From: Nitrosomonas supralitoralis
GTDB taxonomy: Bacteria > Pseudomonadota > Gammaproteobacteria > Burkholderiales > Nitrosomonadaceae
NCBI RefSeq assembly: GCF_003011925.2
Contig: NZ_PXXU01000004.1
Coordinates: forward strand, 1 to 64,000
Direction: 5' to 3'
DNA length: 64,000 nucleotides
Part shown: in pieces, positions 46,165 to 55,188 of the stretch
Layout: each line of letters begins with the position of its first letter
Numbering within the stretch: position 1 is the stretch's first letter
The notes under the pieces: generated by a model
Database searches by the model: none
Seen by the model: the letters and a program-made list of their open reading frames with translations, nothing else
What the model was told of the DNA's origin: nothing
Made by a program: the position numbers and the translations under genes

Positions 46165-47432
46165 ACCCGCGCAGCTATTTGCTGGAAAGCTTTGCAGTAG
46201 CTGTTAAAGCAGCTGATCCCACTCATATCGTGTCATCGCATCTTCCTCCTCCGCCTCTGGGTCGCACATTTGTTGTTGGCGCTGGCAAAGCATCTGCCGC
46301 AATGGCGTCGGTGGTTGAGAATACTTGGCCTGCGGTCGCTCAACTCGATGGCCTGGTTATCACTCGATATGGACACACATTACCCACGCATAAAATCAAA
46401 GTCGTTGAAGCCGGGCACCCAATCCCGGATGAGAAAGGTAAACAAGCGGCGCAAGAAATTCTCGCAACAGTTCAAACTTTAAGATCCGAGGATTTATTAC
46501 TTTGTTTGTTCAGCGGCGGCGGATCCAGTCTGTTATCTTTGCCAATCGAAGGCATTTCACTGCATGACCTCCAGGCAGCCACCCAACAGTTGTTGCGATG
46601 CGGAGCAAGTATTCAGGAAATTAATATTGTCCGCAAACATTTATCAGCAATCCAGGGTGGGAGGCTTGCTGCCGCTTGCAAAGCTCCGATACTGGCTTTA
46701 ATTATTTCCGATGTTACTGGGGATGAAGCAACTCATATCGCATCCGGTCCTTGTTCTCCCGACCCATCCACATTTTCCGATGCGCTCGATGTACTGGATC
46801 GTTATCATTTGGATGTACCGAAAACTGTGCGACAAATACTATTGGCGGGCAAAAAACGTGTTATCTCTGAGACTCCCAAGCCCGGTTCTCCCATCTTCAA
46901 TCAGGTCGAAAACAGAATCATTGCAAATGCGCATCAATCCCTATCCGCAGCAGCATATTATTACCAAAAGCACGGGATAAATACTTTAATACTTGGCGAT
47001 ACGGTAACTGGAGAATCCCGAGAGATTGCCAAAAGTTATGCCGCCTTAATCAGAGAAATAAAGCGATATCCGCAAACGCTGAAGCCGCCGTTGGCTCTAT
47101 TATCGGGTGGAGAAACTACTGTAACCCTGAAAGGCAGTGGTCGAGGAGGTCGCAACTCTGAGTTCTTATTGTCACTATTAATCGAGCTCTCCGCTCTTGA
47201 AAAAGTTTATGCATTGGCATGCGATACAGATGGATTGGATGGCACTGAAAATAATGCTGGAGCGCTCATCTCACCGGACTCTCTAATGCGCGCAAATAAG
47301 CTTGGCTTGGACCCCGTATCATTTCTATCCAATAACGATGCCTATACATTCTTCCAGCAATTAAACGATCTGGTTATTACCGGTCCCACATATACGAATG
47401 TTAATGATTATCGTGCTATTCTGGCTCTTTAA
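46161..47432 (+). CDS. Glycerate 2-kinase (MOFRL family)
   Basis: The 423-residue protein belongs to the GckA/TtuD family of glycerate 2-kinases, earlier often annotated as hydroxypyruvate reductase. It phosphorylates glycerate to 2-phosphoglycerate, feeding glycolate salvage into central metabolism. Motifs are [12 protein letters not shown] near residue 37, [14 protein letters not shown] near 113 and the C-terminal MOFRL domain with [14 protein letters not shown] near 324. It overlaps uvrA by 4 bases and runs 17 bases into the convergent gene at 47416. Confidence 0.93.
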   Translation: MNPRSYLLESFAVAVKAADPTHIVSSHLPPPPLGRTFVVGAGKASAAMASVVENTWPAVAQLDGLVITRYGHTLPTHKIKVVEAGHPIPDEKGKQAAQEILATVQTLRSEDLLLCLFSGGGSSLLSLPIEGISLHDLQAATQQLLRCGASIQEINIVRKHLSAIQGGRLAAACKAPILALIISDVTGDEATHIASGPCSPDPSTFSDALDVLDRYHLDVPKTVRQILLAGKKRVISETPKPGSPIFNQVENRIIANAHQSLSAAAYYYQKHGINTLILGDTVTGESREIAKSYAALIREIKRYPQTLKPPLALLSGGETTVTLKGSGRGGRNSEFLLSLLIELSALEKVYALACDTDGLDGTENNAGALISPDSLMRANKLGLDPVSFLSNNDAYTFFQQLNDLVITGPTYTNVNDYRAILAL

Positions 47433-47910
47433 TTGCACATACGCTGTCAACGAAATTTGATTTGCGATTACGGCCAATTTGTATAGATGACAATACCAAT
47501 CCTTGCTCAAACCATCGGCGTATGACATATTCATAAAACTGCTGATTTCTGATTACTGGAACAGTTAAGGCTAACTCCTTGCCACGCGCAGTTAATAACA
47601 CATGCCCCAAATCCAAGAAGTTATTCTCAGCGTTTTGGAAACCTATTTTCGTTGGCTTTCCACAATAGAAGAGTCGCGTATGTTTACCCAAGCCTTTTTT
47701 CACAAATCCTCCACTTTCGAATGCAATTAAGCCAACATTCTCAAGATGCCTTAATGTCGGCAAAGTGATTCCTTGCCTTGAGTAAACCTCATCTTCAAAG
47801 TCAAAAATAAGTGGCAATGGTTCACCTTGAATCCATGAAAATTGACATAACACCGAAAAAATATATTTATCTTTCTGAGTTAAGTTCGATGGTACATTTG
47901 CATTATCCAT
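47416..47910 (-). CDS. Protein of unknown function
   Basis: This 164-residue protein has a helical N-terminal half (LTQKDKYIFSVLCQFSWI, then LPTLRHLENVGLIAFESGG), which reads like a winged-helix. Next comes LLTARGKELALTVP and a C-terminal helix. The pattern recalls the C-terminal part of DUF2806-type proteins, but I cannot confirm this. There is no signal peptide. The 3' end overlaps the convergent glycerate kinase gene by 17 bases. Together with the next gene it forms a small pair that differs in feel from the housekeeping genes around it. Confidence 0.7.
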   Translation of the reverse strand: MDNANVPSNLTQKDKYIFSVLCQFSWIQGEPLPLIFDFEDEVYSRQGITLPTLRHLENVGLIAFESGGFVKKGLGKHTRLFYCGKPTKIGFQNAENNFLDLGHVLLTARGKELALTVPVIRNQQFYEYVIRRWFEQGLVLSSIQIGRNRKSNFVDSVCAIKEPE

Positions 47911-47997
47911 CAGTAACGATTTTTTGTTTTCAGGGTCTCTTTCACAAATGAATAATCGACTTAATTTAAAATTAACATAATGATTCTCAATAATAAT

Positions 47998-48438
47998 CTA
48001 TTTATCCGATTTTTCTTTAATCTTCTCTGAATTCATTGCTTCTGTTGCTGATTTTGTAATATTCATCTCGGTTGATTCTGCGCGCTCAACTTCATTTGCT
48101 TGATCATTTGTTTTATACTTTGATTTTGGTTCCACTTTGATTTTTCGAGATTTAATTTCTCTATTAATTTCACCTAGAAATGCAATATTATCTTTGCGTT
48201 GCTTTTCACTTTTATACCAAGAAATACAAGTAATGGTACCCATAATTATTAACAGGATACTCAATACGTCGATACCATCGAAAAAGATAAATACAACTCC
48301 CGTTGAAACCGCAAATGCTCCTAAAATGGCCGTAAATAGCCACATTTTTGAACCGGAATTATTGCTTCGTTTGTTCCAGGATTCAAGATTATCGCGTGTA
48401 GAAATAAGTTCTTCATCAGTCCATTTTTTCATACTCAT
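47998..48438 (-). CDS. Two-helix membrane protein of unknown function
   Basis: The 146-residue protein has an N-terminal soluble helix (WTDEELISTRDNLESWNKR). Two membrane helices lie at about 33-50 (LFTAILGAFAVSTGVVFIF) and 56-72 (LSILLIIMGTITCISW). A long charged tail rich in Lys and Glu follows. This topology resembles small membrane-anchored effector or SLATT-like proteins, but no family motif is certain. AGGAG stands upstream of the start. It lies 87 bases upstream of the gene at 47416 on the same strand and could be co-transcribed. Confidence 0.7.
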   Translation of the reverse strand: MSMKKWTDEELISTRDNLESWNKRSNNSGSKMWLFTAILGAFAVSTGVVFIFFDGIDVLSILLIIMGTITCISWYKSEKQRKDNIAFLGEINREIKSRKIKVEPKSKYKTNDQANEVERAESTEMNITKSATEAMNSEKIKEKSDK

Positions 48439-48512
48439 ACTTGAAAATCTCCTATAACCATCAATCGATATTTAGTAAATAATAAAGATTGATTATATTT
48501 CTTTCTGACAAT

Positions 48513-48539
48513 AAAAAAGGCACCATCGGTGCCTTTTTT
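48513..48539 (-). terminator. Rho-independent terminator of the porin gene
   Basis: The stem GGCACC / GGTGCC with a 3-base loop, extended by A/T tracts on both sides, lies 17 bases past the porin stop codon and can act in both directions. Confidence 0.9.
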
Positions 48540-48555
48540 ACAAGTTTAACTTGGT

Positions 48556-49764
48556 TTAGAAGTTATGGCGCATACCTACCGAATAGGTGTTGCTATCTTT
48601 GAATATAGCATTCTTATCATCAACCATTGCGCGCTGATAACCCCCAAACAAGCTCGACCGTCTGCTGAGATTGTGGATCATACCAACAGTAAAGCTATCT
48701 ACATCACGCTTTGCTTGAAGGCCTGTTGCGTCGGCGCGTGCCATACCACCTTGAGCGATAATGCTGGTATTGCCCCAGTCATACTGACCACCTGCAAACC
48801 AAATATCACCATCGCCACCCAAATTCATTGCTGAGTTACATTGTCCACGCGTATCTGGCGCACCTGTTGCTGGATTACCTAAGGCAGCTGCATTGGAACA
48901 AGAAGCAGCACCAATTGCATTGGTAATCCTTTCATACTGGCCGCTTAGCTTAAAGTTTTGAAAGCTCCACATTGCGCCACCACGCCAAACGTGTTCATTT
49001 TTGTTTACCGCTGGATAACCTACATTACCAGTTCTTTGCCGCGTACTAACATTATCGCGAGAGTAGCCACCAAATACACCTAGATTATGACCAGCAACTT
49101 GCGCTTCATATTTCCCTGCAACCTGGAAGTCCCATTCACCATCTTCACCACCTGAATTGGACTGGCTTCCTTGGAAAGTACTTGATGGAGAAATAACATT
49201 TGCCGGATCTAGTCGGTTCGCGTCACCAGGCATTAACAAACCTGAAAAGCTAAAACCTTCAACTTTTGGTGAATCATAACGAACAGCACTGTTTACAAAA
49301 CTTTGCGCACCAGAACCCAAGCCATTGGCTGAAGCGGTCATGGTACCACCACTACCAGAAGCCTGGAGAGTCGTGTATGCAAAAGGATCAATCGTCATAC
49401 CGCCGGCAAAATCTTTAAAGGGTGATTGCACACGACCGAACTTCACCTCACCCCAACTATCGTTCGCTAACGCTACCCAACGTTCCCGTGCAATACCTAA
49501 TGCACCACTACCGGTACTAAAACCATATTCAACATGCGCTTTTGCTTTCAAGCCACCGCCCAAATTTTCAGTGACATGCATCCCCATCCTTGAACGACCT
49601 GTATCATCACCGATGAGGGCTTGACTACTTTGACCATCTTTGTTGACTGTAGCGTACTCAGCTTGCACACTACCGAAAAGTGTTACATTCGTTCCTTGTG
49701 CGAACACAACCATCGGGGTTGCAAGTGCGCCAGCTACTGCCAGCGATATAAGTTTCTTCTTCAT
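48556..49764 (-). CDS. Gram-negative general porin
   Basis: The 402-residue protein is an outer-membrane beta-barrel porin of the betaproteobacterial type. A signal peptide (MKKKLISLAVAGALATPMVVFA) is followed by the first strand NVTLFGSVQAEYATV, the eyelet-loop region KFGRVQSPFKDFAGGM and the closing strand NTYSVGMRHNF with terminal Phe. Two cysteines in an external loop (AASCSN...GQCNSA) could form a disulfide. AAGGAG precedes the start. It is a stand-alone gene with its own terminator and a long leader. Confidence 0.95.
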   Translation of the reverse strand: MKKKLISLAVAGALATPMVVFAQGTNVTLFGSVQAEYATVNKDGQSSQALIGDDTGRSRMGMHVTENLGGGLKAKAHVEYGFSTGSGALGIARERWVALANDSWGEVKFGRVQSPFKDFAGGMTIDPFAYTTLQASGSGGTMTASANGLGSGAQSFVNSAVRYDSPKVEGFSFSGLLMPGDANRLDPANVISPSSTFQGSQSNSGGEDGEWDFQVAGKYEAQVAGHNLGVFGGYSRDNVSTRQRTGNVGYPAVNKNEHVWRGGAMWSFQNFKLSGQYERITNAIGAASCSNAAALGNPATGAPDTRGQCNSAMNLGGDGDIWFAGGQYDWGNTSIIAQGGMARADATGLQAKRDVDSFTVGMIHNLSRRSSLFGGYQRAMVDDKNAIFKDSNTYSVGMRHNF

Positions 49765-50424
49765 ACGGAAGTTCTCCTTTAATGTTAAAACGATTGGGGC
49801 CGTCCTTTTTTGCCCTACTACACTCCAGTGGAATGCACCCCGCTTGTCCGGACCCCCCGACTCGGAGGGTTTGATTTGATTGTGCCGAACACATCAGTAT
49901 TCTGCAAGAAAAACGAGTATATTTTAGAAATTTAACCACCATCTTGTTGCACTCAAACAACACTCCTGTTGTTTTTCTGACTATAATATTATCCTGAATA
50001 TTCTTTTCTCTCTTAATTCCATCTTTTCACTATAGCATTAGATTTAATTATAACATATAAAATATACACTTACACGCCACACATCACTTAATGCGGATCT
50101 CACACCTATGATGCGAAACAAATTGCAAAGAATATTTGCAATTCAAGCTGAAAAGCTCAAAACTTTCAGTTTGAATCTGTAAATTTCCGATAAATTTGTT
50201 CGCGGAACGCCAAAATTACCCTTCAAAAAACATAGTTAAGCTAGAAACTTCATATTGCATATCAAATCAAATAATATCGGCAATTAGGAGAACAGCTTGA
50301 ATATTTGCATTTTTTGCCAAATTTCACAAATGTCATCTAATTATGCACGTTATTCATATTACTAAAAAGAAAGTTTCGGTTATTATTTCAGTTTCCACAC
50401 TAACTCTAATGATGTTGTTATGAC
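49765..50424. other. Long divergent region between the porin and L,D-transpeptidase genes
   Basis: These 660 bases have no convincing gene. The first 110 are relatively G/C-rich (a C-tract and CGGAGGG segment near 49850) and probably form the porin leader RNA. The rest is strongly A/T-rich. I see no terminator or known riboregulator fold. Confidence 0.45.
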
Positions 50425-51417
50425 ATGATCATGAACAAAATTCATCTATTTTTCCCTGCCATAACCTTTCTTTTTACGATCACCATTGTTCGAGCTGAAA
50501 CATGGACTCTTCCGCCACCCGACATTGATATTTTCGGTCAAATAAGAACCATGCATGCAAGCAGTTCAGAAACATTGCTCGATATAGCTCGACAATACGA
50601 TATTGGTCAAATAGAGATTTTGTTGGCCAATCCTAATGTTGATCGCTGGCTACCTGAAGATAATGCCACTGTTATCCTACCTAGCCGCTACATTATTCCT
50701 CAGGCCGAGCGCAAGGGCTTAGTTTTAAATTTGCCAGAAATGAGAATTTATTATTTTCCCGAACCTAAAAAAGGGGAAAAACCAACTGTCATTACCCACC
50801 CCGTTGGAATAGGCAGAATGGATTGGGTAACGCCTCTGGGTATTTCTAGAATAATTGAAAAAAAGAAAGACCCTACCTGGATACCCCCAAAATCTATTCA
50901 AATGGACAGAATTGCAAATGGTGAGCAGCCCTACCCTAGTATAGTACCGCCAGGCCCAACCAATCCACTGGGACGACATGCTATGCGATTAAGTATAGGT
51001 AGTGGCAGTTATCTAATACATGGCACTATCAAGCCATTTGGCGTGGGAATGCGCGTTTCTGCTGGATGTGTTCGCATGTATCCGGAGGATATTGAAGCAC
51101 TATTTGACAAAGTTCCGGTTGGCACACAAGTACAAGTGGTCAATCAACCCATTAAACTTGGGTGGTTATTAGATTCGCTTTTCATTGAACTTCATCCAGC
51201 ACTAGAAGAAGATGAATCAAAATATACCAACTACCAACAAATAGTAATCAATGCAATTAATGAATTTCTCTTATTAGAAAGTAGCAAAAGAAATATTTCG
51301 ATAGATTTTAAAATTGATCAGAAAATCCTAAAAAGAGCAATTATTGAAAAAAGTGGTATACCCGTTTTAATTTCACGCTCTCAAACTCAACTTCATACAC
51401 AAAACTTCAGTCATTGA
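50425..51417 (+). CDS. L,D-transpeptidase (YkuD/ErfK type) with LysM-like N-terminus
   Basis: This 330-residue periplasmic enzyme carries a signal peptide ending near VRAE and a LysM-like stretch (SSSETLLDIARQYDIGQIEILLANPNVD split by short turns). The catalytic YkuD domain at about 95-240 has the motif YLIHGTIKPFGVGMRVS followed by AGCVRMYPED with the active cysteine. ErfK/YcfS-type enzymes link the C-terminal lysine of Braun-type lipoproteins to peptidoglycan or make 3-3 crosslinks. The start is ATG 50425 or 50431. It is convergent with an alanine-zipper lipoprotein gene that ends in lysine, a likely substrate. A C-terminal extension of about 90 residues is unusual. Confidence 0.93.
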   Translation: MIMNKIHLFFPAITFLFTITIVRAETWTLPPPDIDIFGQIRTMHASSSETLLDIARQYDIGQIEILLANPNVDRWLPEDNATVILPSRYIIPQAERKGLVLNLPEMRIYYFPEPKKGEKPTVITHPVGIGRMDWVTPLGISRIIEKKKDPTWIPPKSIQMDRIANGEQPYPSIVPPGPTNPLGRHAMRLSIGSGSYLIHGTIKPFGVGMRVSAGCVRMYPEDIEALFDKVPVGTQVQVVNQPIKLGWLLDSLFIELHPALEEDESKYTNYQQIVINAINEFLLLESSKRNISIDFKIDQKILKRAIIEKSGIPVLISRSQTQLHTQNFSH

Positions 51418-51466
51418 TATTTTACGCCAACTGTATAAAGTAACAACTCAATAATTACAGGCACAT

Positions 51467-51494
51467 AAAAAACCCCTCTGAAGAGGGGTTTTTT
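51467..51494. terminator. Bidirectional terminator between the L,D-transpeptidase and lipoprotein genes
   Basis: The stem AACCCCTCT / AGAGGGGTT, flanked by A-tract and T-tract, lies between two convergent genes (stops at 51417 and 51515) and should end both transcripts. Confidence 0.93.
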
Positions 51495-51514
51495 GCATAA
51501 ATACTATTGATCGC

Positions 51515-51805
51515 CTATTTATGCATAGCCTTCTTAAACATACGATCTATTTTTGATTCTGTATCCATTGAACGTCTGTTTGCTTCGTCTGCAACACGTA
51601 ACGCATCATTTGCTTTTGCATTGGCAGCATCCGCAGCTTGTTTAGCTGCAGCTGCATCAGCCTTTGCTGAAGCAACATCAGCATTATGCTTATTTTGCAA
51701 TTCTTCTAATTGACCAGTCGTCGCGCAACCCGTCAATCCAATAAAAGCACCTGCCGCTACTGCCAGCGTTAACATACGTACTGGATGCTGAATTTTTCCT
51801 TTCAT
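51515..51805 (-). CDS. Lpp/OprI-like alanine-zipper lipoprotein
   Basis: The 96-residue protein has a lipoprotein signal with lipobox LTGC at about residues 24-27 and a short Thr/Gly linker. A heptad-like alanine-rich helix (AKADAAAAKQAADAANAKA) would form a coiled-coil trimer. It ends in KKAMHK with a terminal lysine. This is the plan of Lpp and OprI, abundant outer-membrane proteins that can be tied to peptidoglycan through that lysine. GAGGAG precedes the start. L,D-transpeptidase genes flank it on both sides (50425 and 52077), which makes covalent linkage plausible. Confidence 0.93.
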   Translation of the reverse strand: MKGKIQHPVRMLTLAVAAGAFIGLTGCATTGQLEELQNKHNADVASAKADAAAAKQAADAANAKANDALRVADEANRRSMDTESKIDRMFKKAMHK

Positions 51806-52076
51806 TCCGATCTCCTCAGTTGTTTATTCTTTTCAATACGCACAAACATTTTCAACTTTACCAGCCACTGATACTAAATACCAGCAACGCGTTGGAATCT
51901 TATCCGATTTCTTTCGCAAAATAAATGGATTTTATGACAAACTTCTCAGCAGTTTAGCTACAAGCATAACAAGTGATACATTAAGTACATAATAAAATTG
52001 CACATTTACCAATAGACTTAAATTCAAGTAATTAACAACAAAATCATGTAAGCCATATGGGTTTTGAGCGTTACTG

Positions 52077-52658
52077 CTAACGGATGTTCACCCACATACC
52101 AGGTTTAATCCATTTACCAAGCAGGTCTATTTGTTCATTTGTCAGTGCAACACAACCATTCGTCCAGTTGTATTTATGATGAATTTCTTGATCACCTCTC
52201 CCAATACCATGTATTCCGATATATCCACCAAGCGGCGTATTTTGAGGGGGTGTTCTGCCTCTACTTTTTGCTTCCACGATTGACAACCAAGTTTCTTCAT
52301 CAATCCTGTTTTCTTCCAGTGCGCGTTTTGCCGTATCAAAATTGGGATAATTCAGACCAAAAAAACGATAATAGCGGCTTTTTTCATTAACCCAGCCGAC
52401 TTTGAACCTACCCAAAGGTGTTTTGTCATCTTTTGTCACCTTGGACCAAGTAGTACCATAACGACCAATGGCGACATTTTCAAAAACTGCTTGAACAATA
52501 TTACCTTGCATCACTGACAATGTCTGCTCAGTCGTATCCACATCAATCCATACTCCATTATCAGCTCGAACAGTATTTTGCATAACTGAAAAGCCAAGCA
52601 ATCCAATTATCAAAATTTCAAAATAATATTTAAAAGTTTTTAGCCGAATCACTTTCAA
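52077..52658 (-). CDS. L,D-transpeptidase family protein
   Basis: The 193-residue protein has an N-terminal signal (ILIIGLLGFSVMQN, cut near VRAD) and a YkuD domain with IGIHGIGRG (His) and NWTNGCVALTN carrying the catalytic cysteine near residue 170. Unlike the enzyme at 50425 it lacks a LysM-like region. The start is not ATG: TTG 52658 or GTG 52652 is used, so expression may be low. It is upstream of the alanine-zipper lipoprotein on the same strand, and its own upstream region is shared with the divergent hyp genes. Confidence 0.92.
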   Translation of the reverse strand: MKVIRLKTFKYYFEILIIGLLGFSVMQNTVRADNGVWIDVDTTEQTLSVMQGNIVQAVFENVAIGRYGTTWSKVTKDDKTPLGRFKVGWVNEKSRYYRFFGLNYPNFDTAKRALEENRIDEETWLSIVEAKSRGRTPPQNTPLGGYIGIHGIGRGDQEIHHKYNWTNGCVALTNEQIDLLGKWIKPGMWVNIR

Positions 52659-52727
52659 GTCTATCAGTTAGTTTAGATGATTAATTATGTCATAATTTCA
52701 GCTTCTAGAAACTCACATTAAGTGTCT

Positions 52728-52958
52728 ATGTGTCTCGCTATTCCTGCTTGCGTTGAGCAATTAACAGCGAATAATCATGCGTTCGTGAATATAAGCGGCA
52801 TACGCAAAGAAATTTCGCTAGCACTCGTGGAAGATGTTATTCCCGGAGATTATGTTATCTTACATGCAGGTTTTGCACTACAAAAACTGGATCAGAAAGA
52901 GGCAGAACTGACTCTGGCAATGTTTGCTGAAATGTCCTCCCTCAACCGAAATCTCTAA
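52728..52958 (+). CDS. hypC: Hydrogenase maturation chaperone HypC
   Basis: HypC works with HypD to build and deliver the Fe(CN)2CO group of NiFe hydrogenase. The 76-residue protein starts at ATG 52728 with the canonical MCLAIPA, whose Cys2 is functional; a GTG six bases earlier would add two residues and hide that cysteine. The OB-fold body includes VEDVIPGDYVILHAGFALQ. It begins the plus-strand unit hypC-hypD-hypE-hypX, 23 bases before hypD. Confidence 0.95.
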   Translation: MCLAIPACVEQLTANNHAFVNISGIRKEISLALVEDVIPGDYVILHAGFALQKLDQKEAELTLAMFAEMSSLNRNL

Positions 52959-52981
52959 TTTGATAAAGCGAACAATCCGGC

Positions 52982-54130
52982 ATGAAGTACATCAGCGAAT
53001 TTCGAGAAGGTGCCTTAGCACACAACATCGCTACCAGTATCGCAGCTGAAGCAGATCCTCGACGTCATTACCATTTTATGGAATTTTGTGGCGGTCATAC
53101 ACACGCCATTTCACGTTTCGGCCTAGTCGATTTATTGCCAGACAATGTGCATATGATTCATGGTCCGGGCTGCCCAGTGTGCGTTTTACCTATAGGGCGC
53201 GTGGAAAATGCAATTCAATTAGCTCAGACAGCCGAGCTGATATTATGCAGCTACGGAGATATGTTGCGCATACCTGCTGCAAACGGCATGAATTTACAAA
53301 AAGCAAAAGCACGGGGTGCAGATGTACGTATCATATACTCCAGTACTGATGCAATAAAAATTGCACAAGAGAATCCACAACATCAAGTAGTATTTTTTGC
53401 GATTGGATTTGAAACTACCACACCGCCCACAGCTATTGCTATCAAACAGGCTCAAGAGCTTGGCCTGAATAACTTCACGGTATTTTGCAATCACGTCCTG
53501 ACACCTTCAGCGATCTCACATATTTTGCAGTCACCTGAAATCCGTGAGTTTGGTGTGGTGTCGTTGGATGGCTTTATCGGACCGGCACATGTTTCCGTTG
53601 TAATTGGTAGTCAACCTTACGAATATTTTGCCGAAGAATTCCAGAAACCCGTTGTTATTGCAGGCTTTGAACCACTCGATGTAATGCAAGCCATACTAAT
53701 GCTCATACGACAAATCAATTCAGGTCGCGCAGAGGTTGAAAATGAGTTTACTCGCGCGGTTTTACCGACAGGAAATATCAAAGCACAATCGATCGTAGCC
53801 GAAGTGTTTGAATTGCGGCGGATATTCGAATGGCGTGGACTGGGATTAGTACCATATAGCGCGCTAAGAATCAAAGCAAACTATGCTGATTTTGATGCTG
53901 AATGTCGTTTTCAAATTCCTGCGCTATCGATCGCCGATAACAAAGCTTGCGAGTGCGGTGCCATTTTACGCGGTGTCAAACGGCCACAGGATTGTAAGAT
54001 TTTTGGTACAGTCTGCACCCCCGAGAATCCGATCGGTTCCTGCATGGTATCCTCGGAGGGTGCTTGCGCTGCTCATTACAGTTATGGTCGTTTTCGAGAA
54101 AAAAATCATTCTGTAACACAGGATAATTAA
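52982..54130 (+). CDS. hypD: Hydrogenase maturation protein HypD
   Basis: HypD is the iron-sulfur scaffold on which the Fe(CN)2CO unit is assembled. The 382-residue protein has the conserved cysteines in FMEFCGGHTHAISRFG (near 36-50) and IHGPGCPVCVLPIGR (near 60-74), plus FAIGFETTTPPTA. The [4Fe-4S] region near the C-terminus is ECGAILRGVKRPQDC followed by GTVCTPENPIGSCMVS. Its stop codon overlaps the hypE start (TAATG). Confidence 0.97.
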   Translation: MKYISEFREGALAHNIATSIAAEADPRRHYHFMEFCGGHTHAISRFGLVDLLPDNVHMIHGPGCPVCVLPIGRVENAIQLAQTAELILCSYGDMLRIPAANGMNLQKAKARGADVRIIYSSTDAIKIAQENPQHQVVFFAIGFETTTPPTAIAIKQAQELGLNNFTVFCNHVLTPSAISHILQSPEIREFGVVSLDGFIGPAHVSVVIGSQPYEYFAEEFQKPVVIAGFEPLDVMQAILMLIRQINSGRAEVENEFTRAVLPTGNIKAQSIVAEVFELRRIFEWRGLGLVPYSALRIKANYADFDAECRFQIPALSIADNKACECGAILRGVKRPQDCKIFGTVCTPENPIGSCMVSSEGACAAHYSYGRFREKNHSVTQDN

Positions 54131-55188
54131 TGCCCAATAACGGAAAAGTAAAACCTGGTTACAAGCGTACTCTCGACCTGAAACACGGGTGTGTCGAGAT
54201 GGTTCATGGTAACGGCGGACGCTCAATGGCACAATTGATTCAACAGATGTTTGTCGCCGCGTTCGATAACGAATTCTTAAGATTAATGAATGATCAAGCC
54301 TGCTTTCCAGTTTTTGGTGGACGCATGGTAATGTCTACAGATAGCCATGTCGTAACGCCTTTATTTTTTCCTGGCGGAGATATTGGCAGCTTATCGATTC
54401 ATGGCACTATCAATGACATCGTCATGTCCGGCGCCAAACCTTGCTATCTGGCTGCCAGTTTTATTCTGGAAGAAGGGTTTCCGCTAGCTGATTTGAAGCG
54501 CATTGTCGATTCCATGGCGCAAGCAACAAAAGCAGCTAGAGTACCCATTGTTACCGGCGATACCAAGGTAGTGGAAAAGAACAGCGGCGATGGTGTGTTC
54601 ATTACCACAACCGGAATCGGCATGGTGCCGGAGGGTATATATATCTCCTGCGAAAATGCACGACCTGGTGACAAAATTTTAGTATCCGGAACTTTGGGAG
54701 ATCACGGAATTGCCATCATGGCTTGGCGCGAAAATTTGTCTTTTCAAACCAACATTGAATCCGATACCGCCCCTTTGCATGATCTGGTAGCCAAGATGAT
54801 TAGTACGACATCAAACATCCATGTTCTGCGTGACCCCACGCGCGGCGGAGTGGCTTCAGCACTGAACGAAATCGCGCAGCAATCATCAGTAGGAATGATG
54901 CTATACGAAAATAAATTGCCTATTCTTGAGCAAGTTCAGGCTGCCTGCGAATTTCTCGGTTTTGATCCATTGTATATCGCCAATGAAGGAAAACTCATTG
55001 CAATCTGCGCCGCAGAGGATGCCGAGAATTTGCTGAACGCGATGCAAGCTCATCCACTTGGCAATAATGCCGCCATAATTGGCGAAGTTATCGAAGATAC
55101 GCATTGCTTTGTGCAAATGCAAACCCGTTTTGGTGGCAAACGCGTTGTTGACTGGTTAAATGGCGAGCAATTACCACGCATCTGTTAA
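54130..55188 (+). CDS. hypE: Hydrogenase maturation protein HypE
   Basis: HypE dehydrates the carbamoyl group received from HypF to a thiocyanate on its C-terminal cysteine, supplying the CN ligands. The 352-residue protein shows the PurM-like ATP-binding fold (MVMSTDSHVVTPLFFPGGD, HGTINDIVMSGAKP, VTGDTKVVEK) and ends exactly with PRIC, the required terminal cysteine. HypF, which must charge it, is not in this window. Confidence 0.97.
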   Translation: MPNNGKVKPGYKRTLDLKHGCVEMVHGNGGRSMAQLIQQMFVAAFDNEFLRLMNDQACFPVFGGRMVMSTDSHVVTPLFFPGGDIGSLSIHGTINDIVMSGAKPCYLAASFILEEGFPLADLKRIVDSMAQATKAARVPIVTGDTKVVEKNSGDGVFITTTGIGMVPEGIYISCENARPGDKILVSGTLGDHGIAIMAWRENLSFQTNIESDTAPLHDLVAKMISTTSNIHVLRDPTRGGVASALNEIAQQSSVGMMLYENKLPILEQVQAACEFLGFDPLYIANEGKLIAICAAEDAENLLNAMQAHPLGNNAAIIGEVIEDTHCFVQMQTRFGGKRVVDWLNGEQLPRIC

